Part shown: positions 17,390-25,823 of the stretch, one piece after another | Layout of the letters: every line of letters starts with the position of its first letter | Position numbering within the stretch: position 1 is the first letter of the stretch | Source of the DNA: Citreicoccus inhibens | GTDB taxonomy: Bacteria > Myxococcota > Myxococcia > Myxococcales > Myxococcaceae | Length of the DNA stretch: 64,000 bases | Reading direction: 5' to 3' | Assembly: GCF_019039035.1 (NCBI RefSeq) | Contig: NZ_JAHNZT010000028.1 | Coordinates: 50,060-114,059, forward strand | Notes under the pieces: generated by a model | Seen by the model: the letters and a program-made list of their open reading frames with translations, nothing else | Databases searched by the model: none | Told to the model about the DNA's origin: nothing | Program-made: the position numbers and the translations under genes

Positions 17390-18562
17390 TCACGGTGCAG
17401 GGGCGATGTATTCCCACACCAGCCCCGCAGGATCACGGAAGGCCAGCCGGCCGGGCGCCTGGGTCTGGAGGCTGCCCGGGTGGTCTGACTCCAACAGGCG
17501 CGCCAATCGGCCCACGGCGTGGGCGGAGTGGGCCTCCACGGTCATCCCAGTGCCCTGGGCCGGGCTGGCGCCCGGGTGGAACCGGAAGCGCAGGGCGCCG
17601 TCCGTGTAGGTGGCGGACTCCGGCGAGGGGGCCTCCACGGTCCAACCCAGGCGAGGGGCCACGGCGTCCCAGAAGGCCCGCTGGGCGCTCAGGTTCGCCA
17701 CGGGGAGGTTCAGGGTGGTGGACGGAGTCGGCGTGGACTTCACGGGAGGTGGGAGGGCCTTCCCGGCGGCCTTGGCGCCCTGCCAGTGGCGCTCCATCTG
17801 CGCCAGGGTCGCCTCGCCAAAGGGCACGCCCTCCTCGTGCAGACGGGCCTCGATGTACTGGACGCGCGCGGTGAAGCGGCGGCTGGCCATGCGCAGCGCG
17901 TCCTCGGCGGGGGCCTTCACGAAGCGGGCGAGGTTGGCCAGGGAGAAGAGGACGTCGCCCAGCTCGTGCTCGATGGCGTCCCGGTCGCCGGAGGCGATGG
18001 CCTCGTCCAACTCGCGCAGCTCCTCGTCCAGCTTGCCGCGAACCCCCGCAAGGTCTGGCCAGTCGAAGCCGATGCGGCTGGCCTTCTCGGTGAGGCGCTC
18101 GGCGCGCAGGAGCGCCGGGGCCGCGGTGGGCACTCCGTCCAGCACCGAGCCCGCGCGGCCCGTCTTGCGCTTGCGCTCCTCGGCCTTCAGCTTCGCCCAG
18201 TTGGCGAGCACGTGCTCGGCGCCGTCCACCTGCTCGGCGCCGAACACATGGGGATGGCGGCTGGTGATCTTGTCGCTGATGGCCTGACACACATCGGCCA
18301 TGGTGAACTCGCCCAGCTCCGCCGCGAGCTGCGCGTGGAAGACGATCTGGAACAGCAGGTCTCCCAGCTCCTCGCAGAGCGGACGCCACGGCCCGCCGAG
18401 CGCCACCCGGTCCATCTCGTCGAGAACCTCGAAGGCCTCCTCGATGAGGTACGGGCGGAGCGAGCGCAGGTCCTGCTCGCGGTCCCAGGGGCAGCCGCCC
18501 TCGGCACGCAGCCGGCTCATGATTCCCACCAGTCGTTCCAGCTCGGTCCCGGGCGCCGCCAT
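17390..18562 (-). CDS. mazG: MazG nucleotide pyrophosphohydrolase with C-terminal VOC-like domain
   Basis: Hydrolyses non-canonical or excess NTPs to NMP and pyrophosphate. Residues 1 to about 262 form a full two-repeat MazG: CPWDREQDLRSLRPYLIEEA, EELGDLLFQIVFH, then the second repeat with LDEELRELDEAI and EHELGDVLFSLANLARF. After a Pro/Thr linker, about 110 extra residues (LNLPVANLSAQRAFWDAVAP ... DPAGLVWEYIAP) look like a glyoxalase/VOC fold. E. coli MazG lacks this. The start at 18562 has a perfect GGAGGTGA site 7 nt upstream; ATG 18580 has none. The MazG call is firm and the VOC call moderate. Confidence 0.93.
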   Translation of the reverse strand: MAAPGTELERLVGIMSRLRAEGGCPWDREQDLRSLRPYLIEEAFEVLDEMDRVALGGPWRPLCEELGDLLFQIVFHAQLAAELGEFTMADVCQAISDKITSRHPHVFGAEQVDGAEHVLANWAKLKAEERKRKTGRAGSVLDGVPTAAPALLRAERLTEKASRIGFDWPDLAGVRGKLDEELRELDEAIASGDRDAIEHELGDVLFSLANLARFVKAPAEDALRMASRRFTARVQYIEARLHEEGVPFGEATLAQMERHWQGAKAAGKALPPPVKSTPTPSTTLNLPVANLSAQRAFWDAVAPRLGWTVEAPSPESATYTDGALRFRFHPGASPAQGTGMTVEAHSAHAVGRLARLLESDHPGSLQTQAPGRLAFRDPAGLVWEYIAPAP

Positions 18563-18654
18563 GCGTTCACCTCCGCTCATTTCGCGCGTCCTGTAACACG
18601 CGCTGTGGTGGGCGCATGCTCGGAAATCCGGGCCCCCCGGAGTGGTCGTCCCCT

Positions 18655-18682
18655 TTGAGGGGCCCCGGCCGTGGCCTATCAT
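18655..18682 (+). promoter_or_regulatory. promoter of the 18694 membrane-protein gene
   Basis: TTGAGG (18655-18660), a 16-nt spacer and TATCAT (18677-18682) lie 11 nt before the ATG, giving an almost leaderless transcript. Confidence 0.5.
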
Positions 18683-18693
18683 CGGCGCCCCGG

Positions 18694-20838
18694 ATGATCC
18701 GCCTGTTCTCCCTGCTGGCCCTCTGCAGCGCCCTCGTGCTCCTCGTCCCCCTGGGGGCGTCCGCGCAGCTCCAGGCGCCCACGCGCCTTCAGGAGGTGGA
18801 TCCGGACGCGGAGGATGCCTCTCCACCCGATGACTCCCAGGAGCAGGACGACTCCGAGCGAGAGGCCGAGGAGCCGCCCGCTCGCTCGCGCCCTGGCAAG
18901 GGCAAGGCCGCCGAGGTCGTGGCGCCTCCGCCCGTGGCCCCCGTCGTCGCGCCCGCCCCCGCGGCCCCTCCACCCCCGCCGCGCCCCGCGCTGACCCCGG
19001 TGCTGGCGCCCAAGGTGACGGACGCGGACCTCCTGGCGGTGTGGGACCGCTGGCGCCAGGCGCGCAGCCGCAACGACAACGCCACGGCCGAGGCGGCGCT
19101 GAAGGAGTTGGCCCAGCTGAAGGACGAGGTGCTCGCGCTGGGCCTGGAGCCGTTGAGCGTGGGGCTCGCGCGCGAGGCGGCCGTGCGGCGGCGCGCGGGG
19201 GACGTGACCGGCGCGCTGCGCTTGCTGGACCTCGCGGTGGAGCTTTCACCCCGGCTTCCCTCGGTGCGGTTCGCGCGCGCCGAGACCTACGTGGCCGCGG
19301 ATCCGTTGTCCGCCGGGCGCTGGGGCGGGGAGCTGCGCGAGGCCTGGGTGGCCCTCGCCCTGGACGCGCGCTACCGAAGGCCCGCGCTGGCGGACCTGGG
19401 CGCCCTGGGGCTCATGGCCTGGGCCGCGACGGCGATGGTGGTGGTGGCCGTGCTCATCCTGAGGCGGCTGCGCTACGCGCTGCACGACTTCCATCACCTC
19501 CTGCCCAGAGTCGTGTCCCGCTGGCAGTCCACCGTCCTGGGCGTGCTCCTGCTGAGCCTGCCGCTGGTGCTGGGCTGGGGCGTCTTGCCCGTGCTCCTCA
19601 TCGGCTTCGCCGTGGTGTCGCTGTACCTCTCGGTCGCCGAGCGGGCGGTGGCCGCGGTGCTCTTGGCGGGCCTGGGCGTGCTGCCGCTCGCGGCCGGCGG
19701 GCTCGTGCGCGTCACGGCCTTCGCGGGCACGGTGGCCGAGGACGTCTATGTCCTGGAGCGGGGCGGGGTGTCCGCGCAGGACGCCGCGGAGCGGGTGCGC
19801 GAGCGGCTCGGCCAGCGCAAGGCCACCTTCGCGGAGGCCGAGTCCCTGGCCTGGTACGAGTCGCGGCGCGGGCTCCTGGAGGATGCGCGCACCCACTTCA
19901 AGGCGGCCTCGGCGCTGCGGGGCGGGGATGCGCGCATGCTGATCCGCTTCGGCAACACGCTGATGGGGCTGGGCGACACGGAAGGCGCGGTGCAGCTCTA
20001 TACCCAGGCGGCGGGCGCGGACGCGACGCTCGCGGCGCCCCACTACAACCTCGCGCAGATCCACCGCCGGCGCGCGCGGGCGCTCCCGGATGAGCAGGTG
20101 GGCGCCGAACTGGACCGGGCCGCCACCGAGAGCGCGGCCGCGCAGGCGCTGGATGGCTCGCTCTTGCGCCGGGAGCCACCGCCGGATGAGCGGCCGCTGG
20201 TGAACCTGCTGATGCTGGCGCCCGCCATGCCGGACTCCGAGTGGCTCGGTCTGGCGGATGGCTCGCGCGACGCGGACCGCGTGGAGGCCCAGGTGGGCCG
20301 CTGGCTCGCGAGCGGGGTGGCGCCGGGGCCTGTGGCCTGGGCGCTGCCCGCGGTCTGCGCGTTGCTCGCGGTGGCGTTCGGCGCGGCGGCCGGGCCGCTC
20401 AAGGCCGCGCGCGTCTGCGAGCGGTGTGGCCGGCCAGTGTGCACGCGCTGCGACCGGGAGCTGGGGCAGGGCAGCAAGCAGTGTGGCCAGTGCGTGAACG
20501 TCTTCTCTCGGCGGGGGCTGGTTCCCAAGGAGCTGCGGGCGCGCAAGGAGGACCAGGTGGAGCGCCATCGCACGTGGGGCTCGCGAGCGGCCTACGTGCT
20601 GGGCGCGCTGGTGTCCGGGGCGGGCCACGTCTTCACGGGCCGGCCGGTGCGCGGCGCCCTGTACGCCTTCGCGTTCCTCTTCGCCGTCGCGGTGCTGGTG
20701 CTTCGCCAGGGGCTCGTGCGGGTGCCTTACGGCGACGCGCCCCTGTACCTGAAGCTCGGGCCCGCGGTGCTGCTCCTGCTCCTCATCTACCTGTTGTCGC
20801 TGCGGGGGCTGTCGCGGCTCCAGCGGGGCGAGGCCTGA
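18694..20838 (+). CDS. large TPR-like/zinc-ribbon membrane protein, unknown function
   Basis: A 714-aa protein. Visible in order: signal peptide (LLALCSALVLLVPLGASA, residues about 7-24); a long Asp/Glu then Pro/Ala-rich disordered linker (to about 108); a helical TPR-like region; four or more membrane helices (from about 236); a second TPR-like block (FGNTLMGLGDTEGAVQLYTQ); another membrane helix; a double zinc ribbon (CERCGRPVCTRCD ... CGQC, about 575-600); and two C-terminal membrane helices. The zinc ribbon presumably faces the cytoplasm. It is followed after 6 nt by a DUF4388 gene. I know no function; a role in envelope or gliding/secretion complexes would fit but is not shown. Confidence 0.85.
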   Translation: MIRLFSLLALCSALVLLVPLGASAQLQAPTRLQEVDPDAEDASPPDDSQEQDDSEREAEEPPARSRPGKGKAAEVVAPPPVAPVVAPAPAAPPPPPRPALTPVLAPKVTDADLLAVWDRWRQARSRNDNATAEAALKELAQLKDEVLALGLEPLSVGLAREAAVRRRAGDVTGALRLLDLAVELSPRLPSVRFARAETYVAADPLSAGRWGGELREAWVALALDARYRRPALADLGALGLMAWAATAMVVVAVLILRRLRYALHDFHHLLPRVVSRWQSTVLGVLLLSLPLVLGWGVLPVLLIGFAVVSLYLSVAERAVAAVLLAGLGVLPLAAGGLVRVTAFAGTVAEDVYVLERGGVSAQDAAERVRERLGQRKATFAEAESLAWYESRRGLLEDARTHFKAASALRGGDARMLIRFGNTLMGLGDTEGAVQLYTQAAGADATLAAPHYNLAQIHRRRARALPDEQVGAELDRAATESAAAQALDGSLLRREPPPDERPLVNLLMLAPAMPDSEWLGLADGSRDADRVEAQVGRWLASGVAPGPVAWALPAVCALLAVAFGAAAGPLKAARVCERCGRPVCTRCDRELGQGSKQCGQCVNVFSRRGLVPKELRARKEDQVERHRTWGSRAAYVLGALVSGAGHVFTGRPVRGALYAFAFLFAVAVLVLRQGLVRVPYGDAPLYLKLGPAVLLLLLIYLLSLRGLSRLQRGEA

Positions 20839-20844
20839 ACGACC

Positions 20845-21960
20845 ATGTCCCTGAAAGGCACGCTCAAGGACTTCGGCATCGGTGACATCCTCCAGCTCAT
20901 CGGTCAGCAGCAGAAGACCGGGACGCTGGAGTTCCGCATCAAGGACCAGGAGGTGCGCGTCGGCTTCCGGGACGGCCACATCATCAAGGCCGAGAGCATC
21001 ACCCGGAAGAAGAAGGACCTCATCGGCGCCATGCTGGTGCGCGCCGAGCTCATCACCGAGACGCAGCTGGAGGCGGCGCTGGAAGCCCAGCGGCGGACGC
21101 TCAAGCGGCTGGGAGACGTGCTCGTCGCGAGCCACGCGCTCACCGCCGAGCGCTTCCAGCAGATGATGCAGTTGCAGGCCACGGAGACGCTCTACCGCCT
21201 CTTCACGTGGAAGACGGGCACCTACGAGTTCATCCAGGAGCCCGTGGAGCCGGACGCGGATGCCATCAGCCCGCTGCGCGCGGAGACGGTGCTGATGGAG
21301 GGCTTCCGGATGGTGGACGAGTGGCCCGTCATCCGGCGGAAGATCAACCGCGACGACATGACGTTCGAGCGGCTCAAGGCCCTGCCCCAAGCGCGTCCGG
21401 GCGAAGAGGGCGGCGAACTGGGTGTCATCGGGCCCGCCGAGCGGCGCGTCTACGAGGAGATCGCCTCGGGGCGTGACCTGCGCAAGCTGGTGGACCTGTG
21501 CTGCGTGGGGGAGTTCGAGACCTGCAAGGCGCTCTACAACCTGGTCAACGGCGAGTATGTGCGGCCCATCTACCCCGAGGGGCGGGTGCCCGTGCCAGGG
21601 GAAGAGCGGCTGGTTGCTCGGGTCGCGGGCGCAGTGGCTCGGGTGGTGGCCACCATGGCGGTGCTCTCGGGCGTGGCCGTGGTGGGCGCGCGCGTGGAGT
21701 GGCCGGGGGCAGCGGATGCGGCGGCCTCGGGCTTCGCGGATCCGGCGGCGCAGCGTCAGATTTCTCAATCGCAGCGCGTGAGGATCGCCGCTGCGCTTGA
21801 GGTGTTCCAACTGGAGCACGGCGAATTGCCAGAGCACCTGGATGCTTTGGTGGACGCTGGATTGTTGACCCAGGAGGAACTGCGCTACCCGTGGCGGGAA
21901 GAGTATTACTACCGACGGCTGCCCGCTCGGCGGTTCGTGCTTCTGCCGCCCTTGCGCTAG
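20845..21960 (+). CDS. DUF4388 protein with single membrane helix
   Basis: A 371-aa protein beginning with a DUF4388 (PatA-like N-terminal) domain, MSLKGTLKDFGIGDILQLIG, a module widespread in myxobacterial regulators. A second related stretch follows (ATETLYRLFTWKTGTYEFIQ), then a winged-helix-like region. One membrane helix lies at about residues 262-280. Beyond it, the segment IAAALEVFQLEHGELPEHLD ... ELRYPWREEYYYR resembles the mature domain of GspG-type pseudopilins. No signal peptide is present, so the C-terminal part would face the periplasm. It probably acts with the upstream membrane protein, 6 nt away. Function unknown. Confidence 0.85.
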   Translation: MSLKGTLKDFGIGDILQLIGQQQKTGTLEFRIKDQEVRVGFRDGHIIKAESITRKKKDLIGAMLVRAELITETQLEAALEAQRRTLKRLGDVLVASHALTAERFQQMMQLQATETLYRLFTWKTGTYEFIQEPVEPDADAISPLRAETVLMEGFRMVDEWPVIRRKINRDDMTFERLKALPQARPGEEGGELGVIGPAERRVYEEIASGRDLRKLVDLCCVGEFETCKALYNLVNGEYVRPIYPEGRVPVPGEERLVARVAGAVARVVATMAVLSGVAVVGARVEWPGAADAAASGFADPAAQRQISQSQRVRIAAALEVFQLEHGELPEHLDALVDAGLLTQEELRYPWREEYYYRRLPARRFVLLPPLR

Positions 21961-22042
21961 CCTGTGCCTCACGTCGTCTTTCGAAGCCCGAGGGCCGGCG
22001 TTACGTTGAGGACAGCGACAACTGACCGAGGAACCACGCGCA

Positions 22043-23125
22043 TTGCGAAACCCCGCCACGTTGGAAGTGCCCGCCGCCCGTCCTGCCTCTTCTCCCACCT
22101 CCGCCAAGGTCGACGTCCGTGACAACGAGACGGCCCTGGCGCTGTGCGGCAACCAGAACGAGAACCTGAAGTTGATGGAGCGGCGCCTCGGTGTCCGGGT
22201 GGGACAGCGCGGCACGGAGCTGCTCCTGTCCGGCCCCGCGGACGCGGTGGCCTTCGCGGTGCGCCTGCTGGAGAACCTGGAGGGGATGATCCGCGCCGGT
22301 CGCCCCGTGTACCGCGAGGACGTCGAGCAGGGCATCAAGGTGCTCGGCCGCGGCGCCGAGAACCTCCAGGACGTGATGCTGGGCTCGGTCCTCAAGAGCT
22401 CCGGCAACCGGCAGATCTCCCCCAAGAGCATCGCGCAGAAGCGCTACGTGGACGCCATCCGCTCCCACGACATCGTGTTCGGTATCGGGCCCGCGGGCAC
22501 GGGCAAGACGTACCTGGCGATGGCGATGGCGGTGGCGTTCCTCCAGGAGCGCAAGGTGAAGCGCATCGTCCTCGCGCGTCCCGCCGTGGAGGCGGGTGAG
22601 AAGCTCGGCTTCCTGCCGGGCGACCTCGCCGAGAAGGTGAACCCCTACCTGCGCCCGCTCTACGACGCGCTCCACGACATGATGGCGGTGGATCGCGCCG
22701 CGCACCTGGTGGAGCAGGGCGTGGTGGAGGTGGCTCCGCTGGCGTTCATGCGCGGTCGCACCCTCAACGACGCGTTCGTCATCCTCGACGAGGCGCAGAA
22801 CACCACCGTCGAGCAGATGAAGATGTTCCTCACCCGCCTGGGCTACAACAGCAAGGCGGTCATCACCGGCGACGTCACCCAGGTGGACCTGCCCACCGGG
22901 AAGATGTCCGGGTTGAACCACGCGCGCTCCGTGCTGCGTGGCATCGAGGGCATCCACTTCGCCGAGTTCTCGGACCTGGACGTCGTGCGGCACCCGCTCG
23001 TCCAGGAAGTCATCCGCGCCTACGAGAAGGCGGAGGTCGCCCAGAAGGAAGCCGCCGCCGCGGCGCTCGCGACCGCTGAAAGCGCGCCCCCGGCACCCGT
23101 CGCGCCCCCGGACTCGGCTGCCTGA
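22043..23125 (+). CDS. phoH: PhoH-like ATPase
   Basis: A 360-aa PhoH/YbeZ-type P-loop ATPase with an N-terminal KH-like region, Walker [16 protein letters not shown], Walker [11 protein letters not shown] and the conserved [14 protein letters not shown]. YbeZ-type PhoH proteins act with YbeY in rRNA maturation and ribosome quality control, and ybeY lies two genes downstream. The initiator appears to be TTG (22043), preceded by GAGGAA at 22028-22033. The C-terminal tail of about 25 residues is Ala/Pro-rich. A strong terminator hairpin follows, so downstream genes have their own promoter. Confidence 0.93.
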   Translation: MRNPATLEVPAARPASSPTSAKVDVRDNETALALCGNQNENLKLMERRLGVRVGQRGTELLLSGPADAVAFAVRLLENLEGMIRAGRPVYREDVEQGIKVLGRGAENLQDVMLGSVLKSSGNRQISPKSIAQKRYVDAIRSHDIVFGIGPAGTGKTYLAMAMAVAFLQERKVKRIVLARPAVEAGEKLGFLPGDLAEKVNPYLRPLYDALHDMMAVDRAAHLVEQGVVEVAPLAFMRGRTLNDAFVILDEAQNTTVEQMKMFLTRLGYNSKAVITGDVTQVDLPTGKMSGLNHARSVLRGIEGIHFAEFSDLDVVRHPLVQEVIRAYEKAEVAQKEAAAAALATAESAPPAPVAPPDSAA

Positions 23126-23135
23126 GGTAACGTGC

Positions 23136-23166
23136 CCCTTCCCGCGCCTCGCATGCGCGGGAAGGG
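23136..23166 (+). terminator. intrinsic terminator after phoH
   Basis: A perfect 12-bp stem (CCCTTCCCGCGC / GCGCGGGAAGGG) with a 7-nt loop, then TGTTGCT, lies just after the phoH stop. Confidence 0.7.
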
Positions 23167-23278
23167 TGTTGCTCCCTCCTACGTCTGGCTTCATCTGCCC
23201 ACCCAAGTGTCTTGCCCTGGGGCTGGCAGGCGGACGTTGGATGACCCACCCTCACGAATATTTCGCGGGCGTGCGTCC

Positions 23279-23308
23279 TTGATGGAGGTGCCACGCCTTT
23301 CCTAGGGT
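23279..23308 (+). promoter_or_regulatory. promoter of the PgpH-type gene
   Basis: TTGATG (23279-23284), an 18-nt spacer and TAGGGT (23303-23308) lie 10 nt before the ATG; an AGGAG site fits in the same short leader. Confidence 0.5.
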
Positions 23309-23318
23309 GAGGAGCCCC

Positions 23319-25823
23319 ATGGCCGAACCAGAGTCATCACCCCCCGGGCCCAGCCCATTGGACGCGCTCGCCATGCGTCTGGGATGGGGAGGGGGGGAGT
23401 GGGGGCGCCGCGCCATCCAGTTCGTCCTGCTGTTCGCGGTGGCGGTGGGGGCGGGCTTCGTCATCTCGCCGGGCCTCTACAGCCAGCAGATTCCCGCGCT
23501 CACCGAGGAGCACGTCGGGAAGCCGTTCCGCGCCAGCTCGCCCGCTGGGTTCAAGGCCGCGCGTGACTACGACATCGTCCACCAGGCGATGACGGAGAAG
23601 CGCCGCGTGGAGGCCCGGGGCGCCGTGCGGCCCGTGTACGACCTCAACCCCGCCGTGGTCGGCAATGTGCGCACCTCGGTGCGGACCGCGTTCGCCACCA
23701 TGCGCGAGCGGTTGGAGGAGCAGCGGCAGACGCAGGCGGAGGAGCATGGCGCCGAGGAAGGTCGCCGCCCTCGACGCGCGCCGGCCCCCACGCCCGAGGC
23801 CTTGGAGCGCCAGCGCCGTGAGCGCGAGGACATGCTCGGCCAATTCCAGGAGCTGCTCTTCGGCCAGCGCGACGCGGGCCTGGAGTCCGAGGACTTTCAA
23901 GCGCTGCTCGCCGCCGGCTTCTCCGAGGAGTCCGAGGCCGCCACGCTCCTGCTGGTGGACCGCGCGTACCGCTCCGAGCGCGGTCCGGTGCACGTGGCCG
24001 GCTCCCGGGAGGAGCTGGCGCGCGAGGCCCCGCAGGGCCTCACCGTGAGGGACTTGCGCCACAAGAACGAGGAGACGCTGTCGGGCGCCGCGCCCCAGGT
24101 CTCGGATGTTCGCGAGGCGCACCAGGAGCTGGACCGCTTCGCCTCCGTGCCGGGCAATGTCCTGGCCGATGCCCCGGGCGCTCAGCGCCGCGCGGTGCTC
24201 CGGTTGTCCAAGCGGTTGGTGCGGCCCAACCTCACCATCAACATCGCGGAGTCGGACCTTCGGCGGAGGCTCGCGGTGGAGGCCGTGAAGGACGCGGTCA
24301 TCTCCATCAAGAAGGGCCAGCGCGTCATCGGTGATGGCGAACTCGTCAACGAGACCCACCTCGTCATGCTCCGCGGCATGCGCGCGCAGACGGACCGGTT
24401 GGACCTGCTCCAGCTCCAGGTGGGCGGCACGGGGCTCGTCGCGCTGCTCATCGTGGCCACGCACGCCTTCTGCCAGGCGGCCTTCCGGCGCTTCCGGCCC
24501 ACGCGCAAGGACAGCGTATTGCTGGGGCTCTTGCTGGTGGGGCTGCTGGGGCTCCTGCAGGTCTGGGTGTCCATCGCGGACGCGGTGCAGGACCGCTACA
24601 CCGCGCTGCCCATCGAAGCCTTCTATTACGCGTTCCCGGTCGCCGCGGGCGCCATGCTGGTGCGCTTCATCCTCACGCAGGAGCTGGCGCTCTTCTTCGC
24701 CATCGTCTTCGCCTCGCTGTCGGGCGTGCTCCTGGGCAACTCGCTGTCGTTCGGCATCTATACGCTGGTGGGCTCGCTGGTGGCCGCCGACCGCATCGTG
24801 AAGGCCAAGGACCGCGTGGGCATCTTCCGAGCGGGCCTCGTCACCGGCGGTGCGAACCTGGTCGCGGTCCTCGTCCTCTTCCTGGTGGAGGGCAAGGGGC
24901 TGGCGGTGGACACGCTCGTCACCGCGCTGTGCGCGTTCGTGGGCACGTCGCTCGCGGTGCCCGTGATGGTGATGGCGCTGACGCCGCTCATCGAGGCCAC
25001 GTTCGGCTACGCGTCGGACATCAAGCTGCTGGAGCTGGCGAACCTCAACCACCCGGCGCTCAAGGAGCTCATCGTCCAGGCGCCCGGCACCTATCACCAC
25101 TCCATCATCATCGGGACGTTGGTGGAGAACGCGGCCGAGACGATTGGCGCCAACCCGCTCCTGGCCCGCTCGTGCGCGTACTACCACGACATCGGAAAGG
25201 GTCGGAACCCGCTCTACTTTGGTGAGAACCAGAAGGGCGAGAACCGGCACGACACGCTCGCGCCCGCGATGAGCGCGGTCATCATCAAGCGCCACGTGAC
25301 GGAAGGACTGGAGATGGCCCGCCAGTACCGCTTGCCCAAGCTGGTGGCGGACGCCATTCCGCAGCACCACGGCACTCGGACGGTGGGCTACTTCTTCCAC
25401 AAGGCGATGAAGGAGCAGGAGGGCAAGGAGGGCGCGCCCCCCATCGACGAGAGCATCTACCGCTATCCCGGGCCCAAGCCGCAGTTCCGCGAGGCGGCCC
25501 TGGTGATGATCGCCGATGCGGTGGAGGCCTCGACGCGCTCGCTGCCGGACCCGACCACGGCCAAGCTGCAGGCCCAGGTGCAGAAGATCATCAACGTCAT
25601 TTTCTCAGAGGGTCAGCTCGACGAGTGCGACCTGACCTTGAAGGACCTCAACCTCATCGCCCAGTCCTTCCTGCACACGCTCGAAGGCATCTACCATGCG
25701 CGGCCGGTGTATCCGGCGGGCGCGGTGGGAGTTGGCCGGCTGCCGCAGCTCATGGTGGCCCAGGGTGGTGCTGCGAAGCCCGAGGCCAAGGACGCCAAGG
25801 CCCGGTCGGCGGGGGGAACATGA
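23319..25823 (+). CDS. 7TM receptor with cytoplasmic HD hydrolase (PgpH family)
   Basis: An 834-aa 7TMR-HD protein. One membrane helix (LLFAVAVGAGFVISPGLY) precedes a large extracytoplasmic 7TMR-HDED domain (about residues 50-360). A bundle of membrane helices follows (about 365-540), then a C-terminal HD domain with TYHHSIIIGTLVENA and YYHDIGKGRNP. In Listeria, PgpH hydrolyses cyclic di-AMP; the HD residues needed are present. Encoded between phoH and ybeY, a gene order shared by many bacteria. The start at 23319 is chosen by the adjoining promoter and AGGAG site. Whether the substrate here is c-di-AMP is inference, as no diadenylate cyclase is in the window. Confidence 0.93.
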   Translation: MAEPESSPPGPSPLDALAMRLGWGGGEWGRRAIQFVLLFAVAVGAGFVISPGLYSQQIPALTEEHVGKPFRASSPAGFKAARDYDIVHQAMTEKRRVEARGAVRPVYDLNPAVVGNVRTSVRTAFATMRERLEEQRQTQAEEHGAEEGRRPRRAPAPTPEALERQRREREDMLGQFQELLFGQRDAGLESEDFQALLAAGFSEESEAATLLLVDRAYRSERGPVHVAGSREELAREAPQGLTVRDLRHKNEETLSGAAPQVSDVREAHQELDRFASVPGNVLADAPGAQRRAVLRLSKRLVRPNLTINIAESDLRRRLAVEAVKDAVISIKKGQRVIGDGELVNETHLVMLRGMRAQTDRLDLLQLQVGGTGLVALLIVATHAFCQAAFRRFRPTRKDSVLLGLLLVGLLGLLQVWVSIADAVQDRYTALPIEAFYYAFPVAAGAMLVRFILTQELALFFAIVFASLSGVLLGNSLSFGIYTLVGSLVAADRIVKAKDRVGIFRAGLVTGGANLVAVLVLFLVEGKGLAVDTLVTALCAFVGTSLAVPVMVMALTPLIEATFGYASDIKLLELANLNHPALKELIVQAPGTYHHSIIIGTLVENAAETIGANPLLARSCAYYHDIGKGRNPLYFGENQKGENRHDTLAPAMSAVIIKRHVTEGLEMARQYRLPKLVADAIPQHHGTRTVGYFFHKAMKEQEGKEGAPPIDESIYRYPGPKPQFREAALVMIADAVEASTRSLPDPTTAKLQAQVQKIINVIFSEGQLDECDLTLKDLNLIAQSFLHTLEGIYHARPVYPAGAVGVGRLPQLMVAQGGAAKPEAKDAKARSAGGT

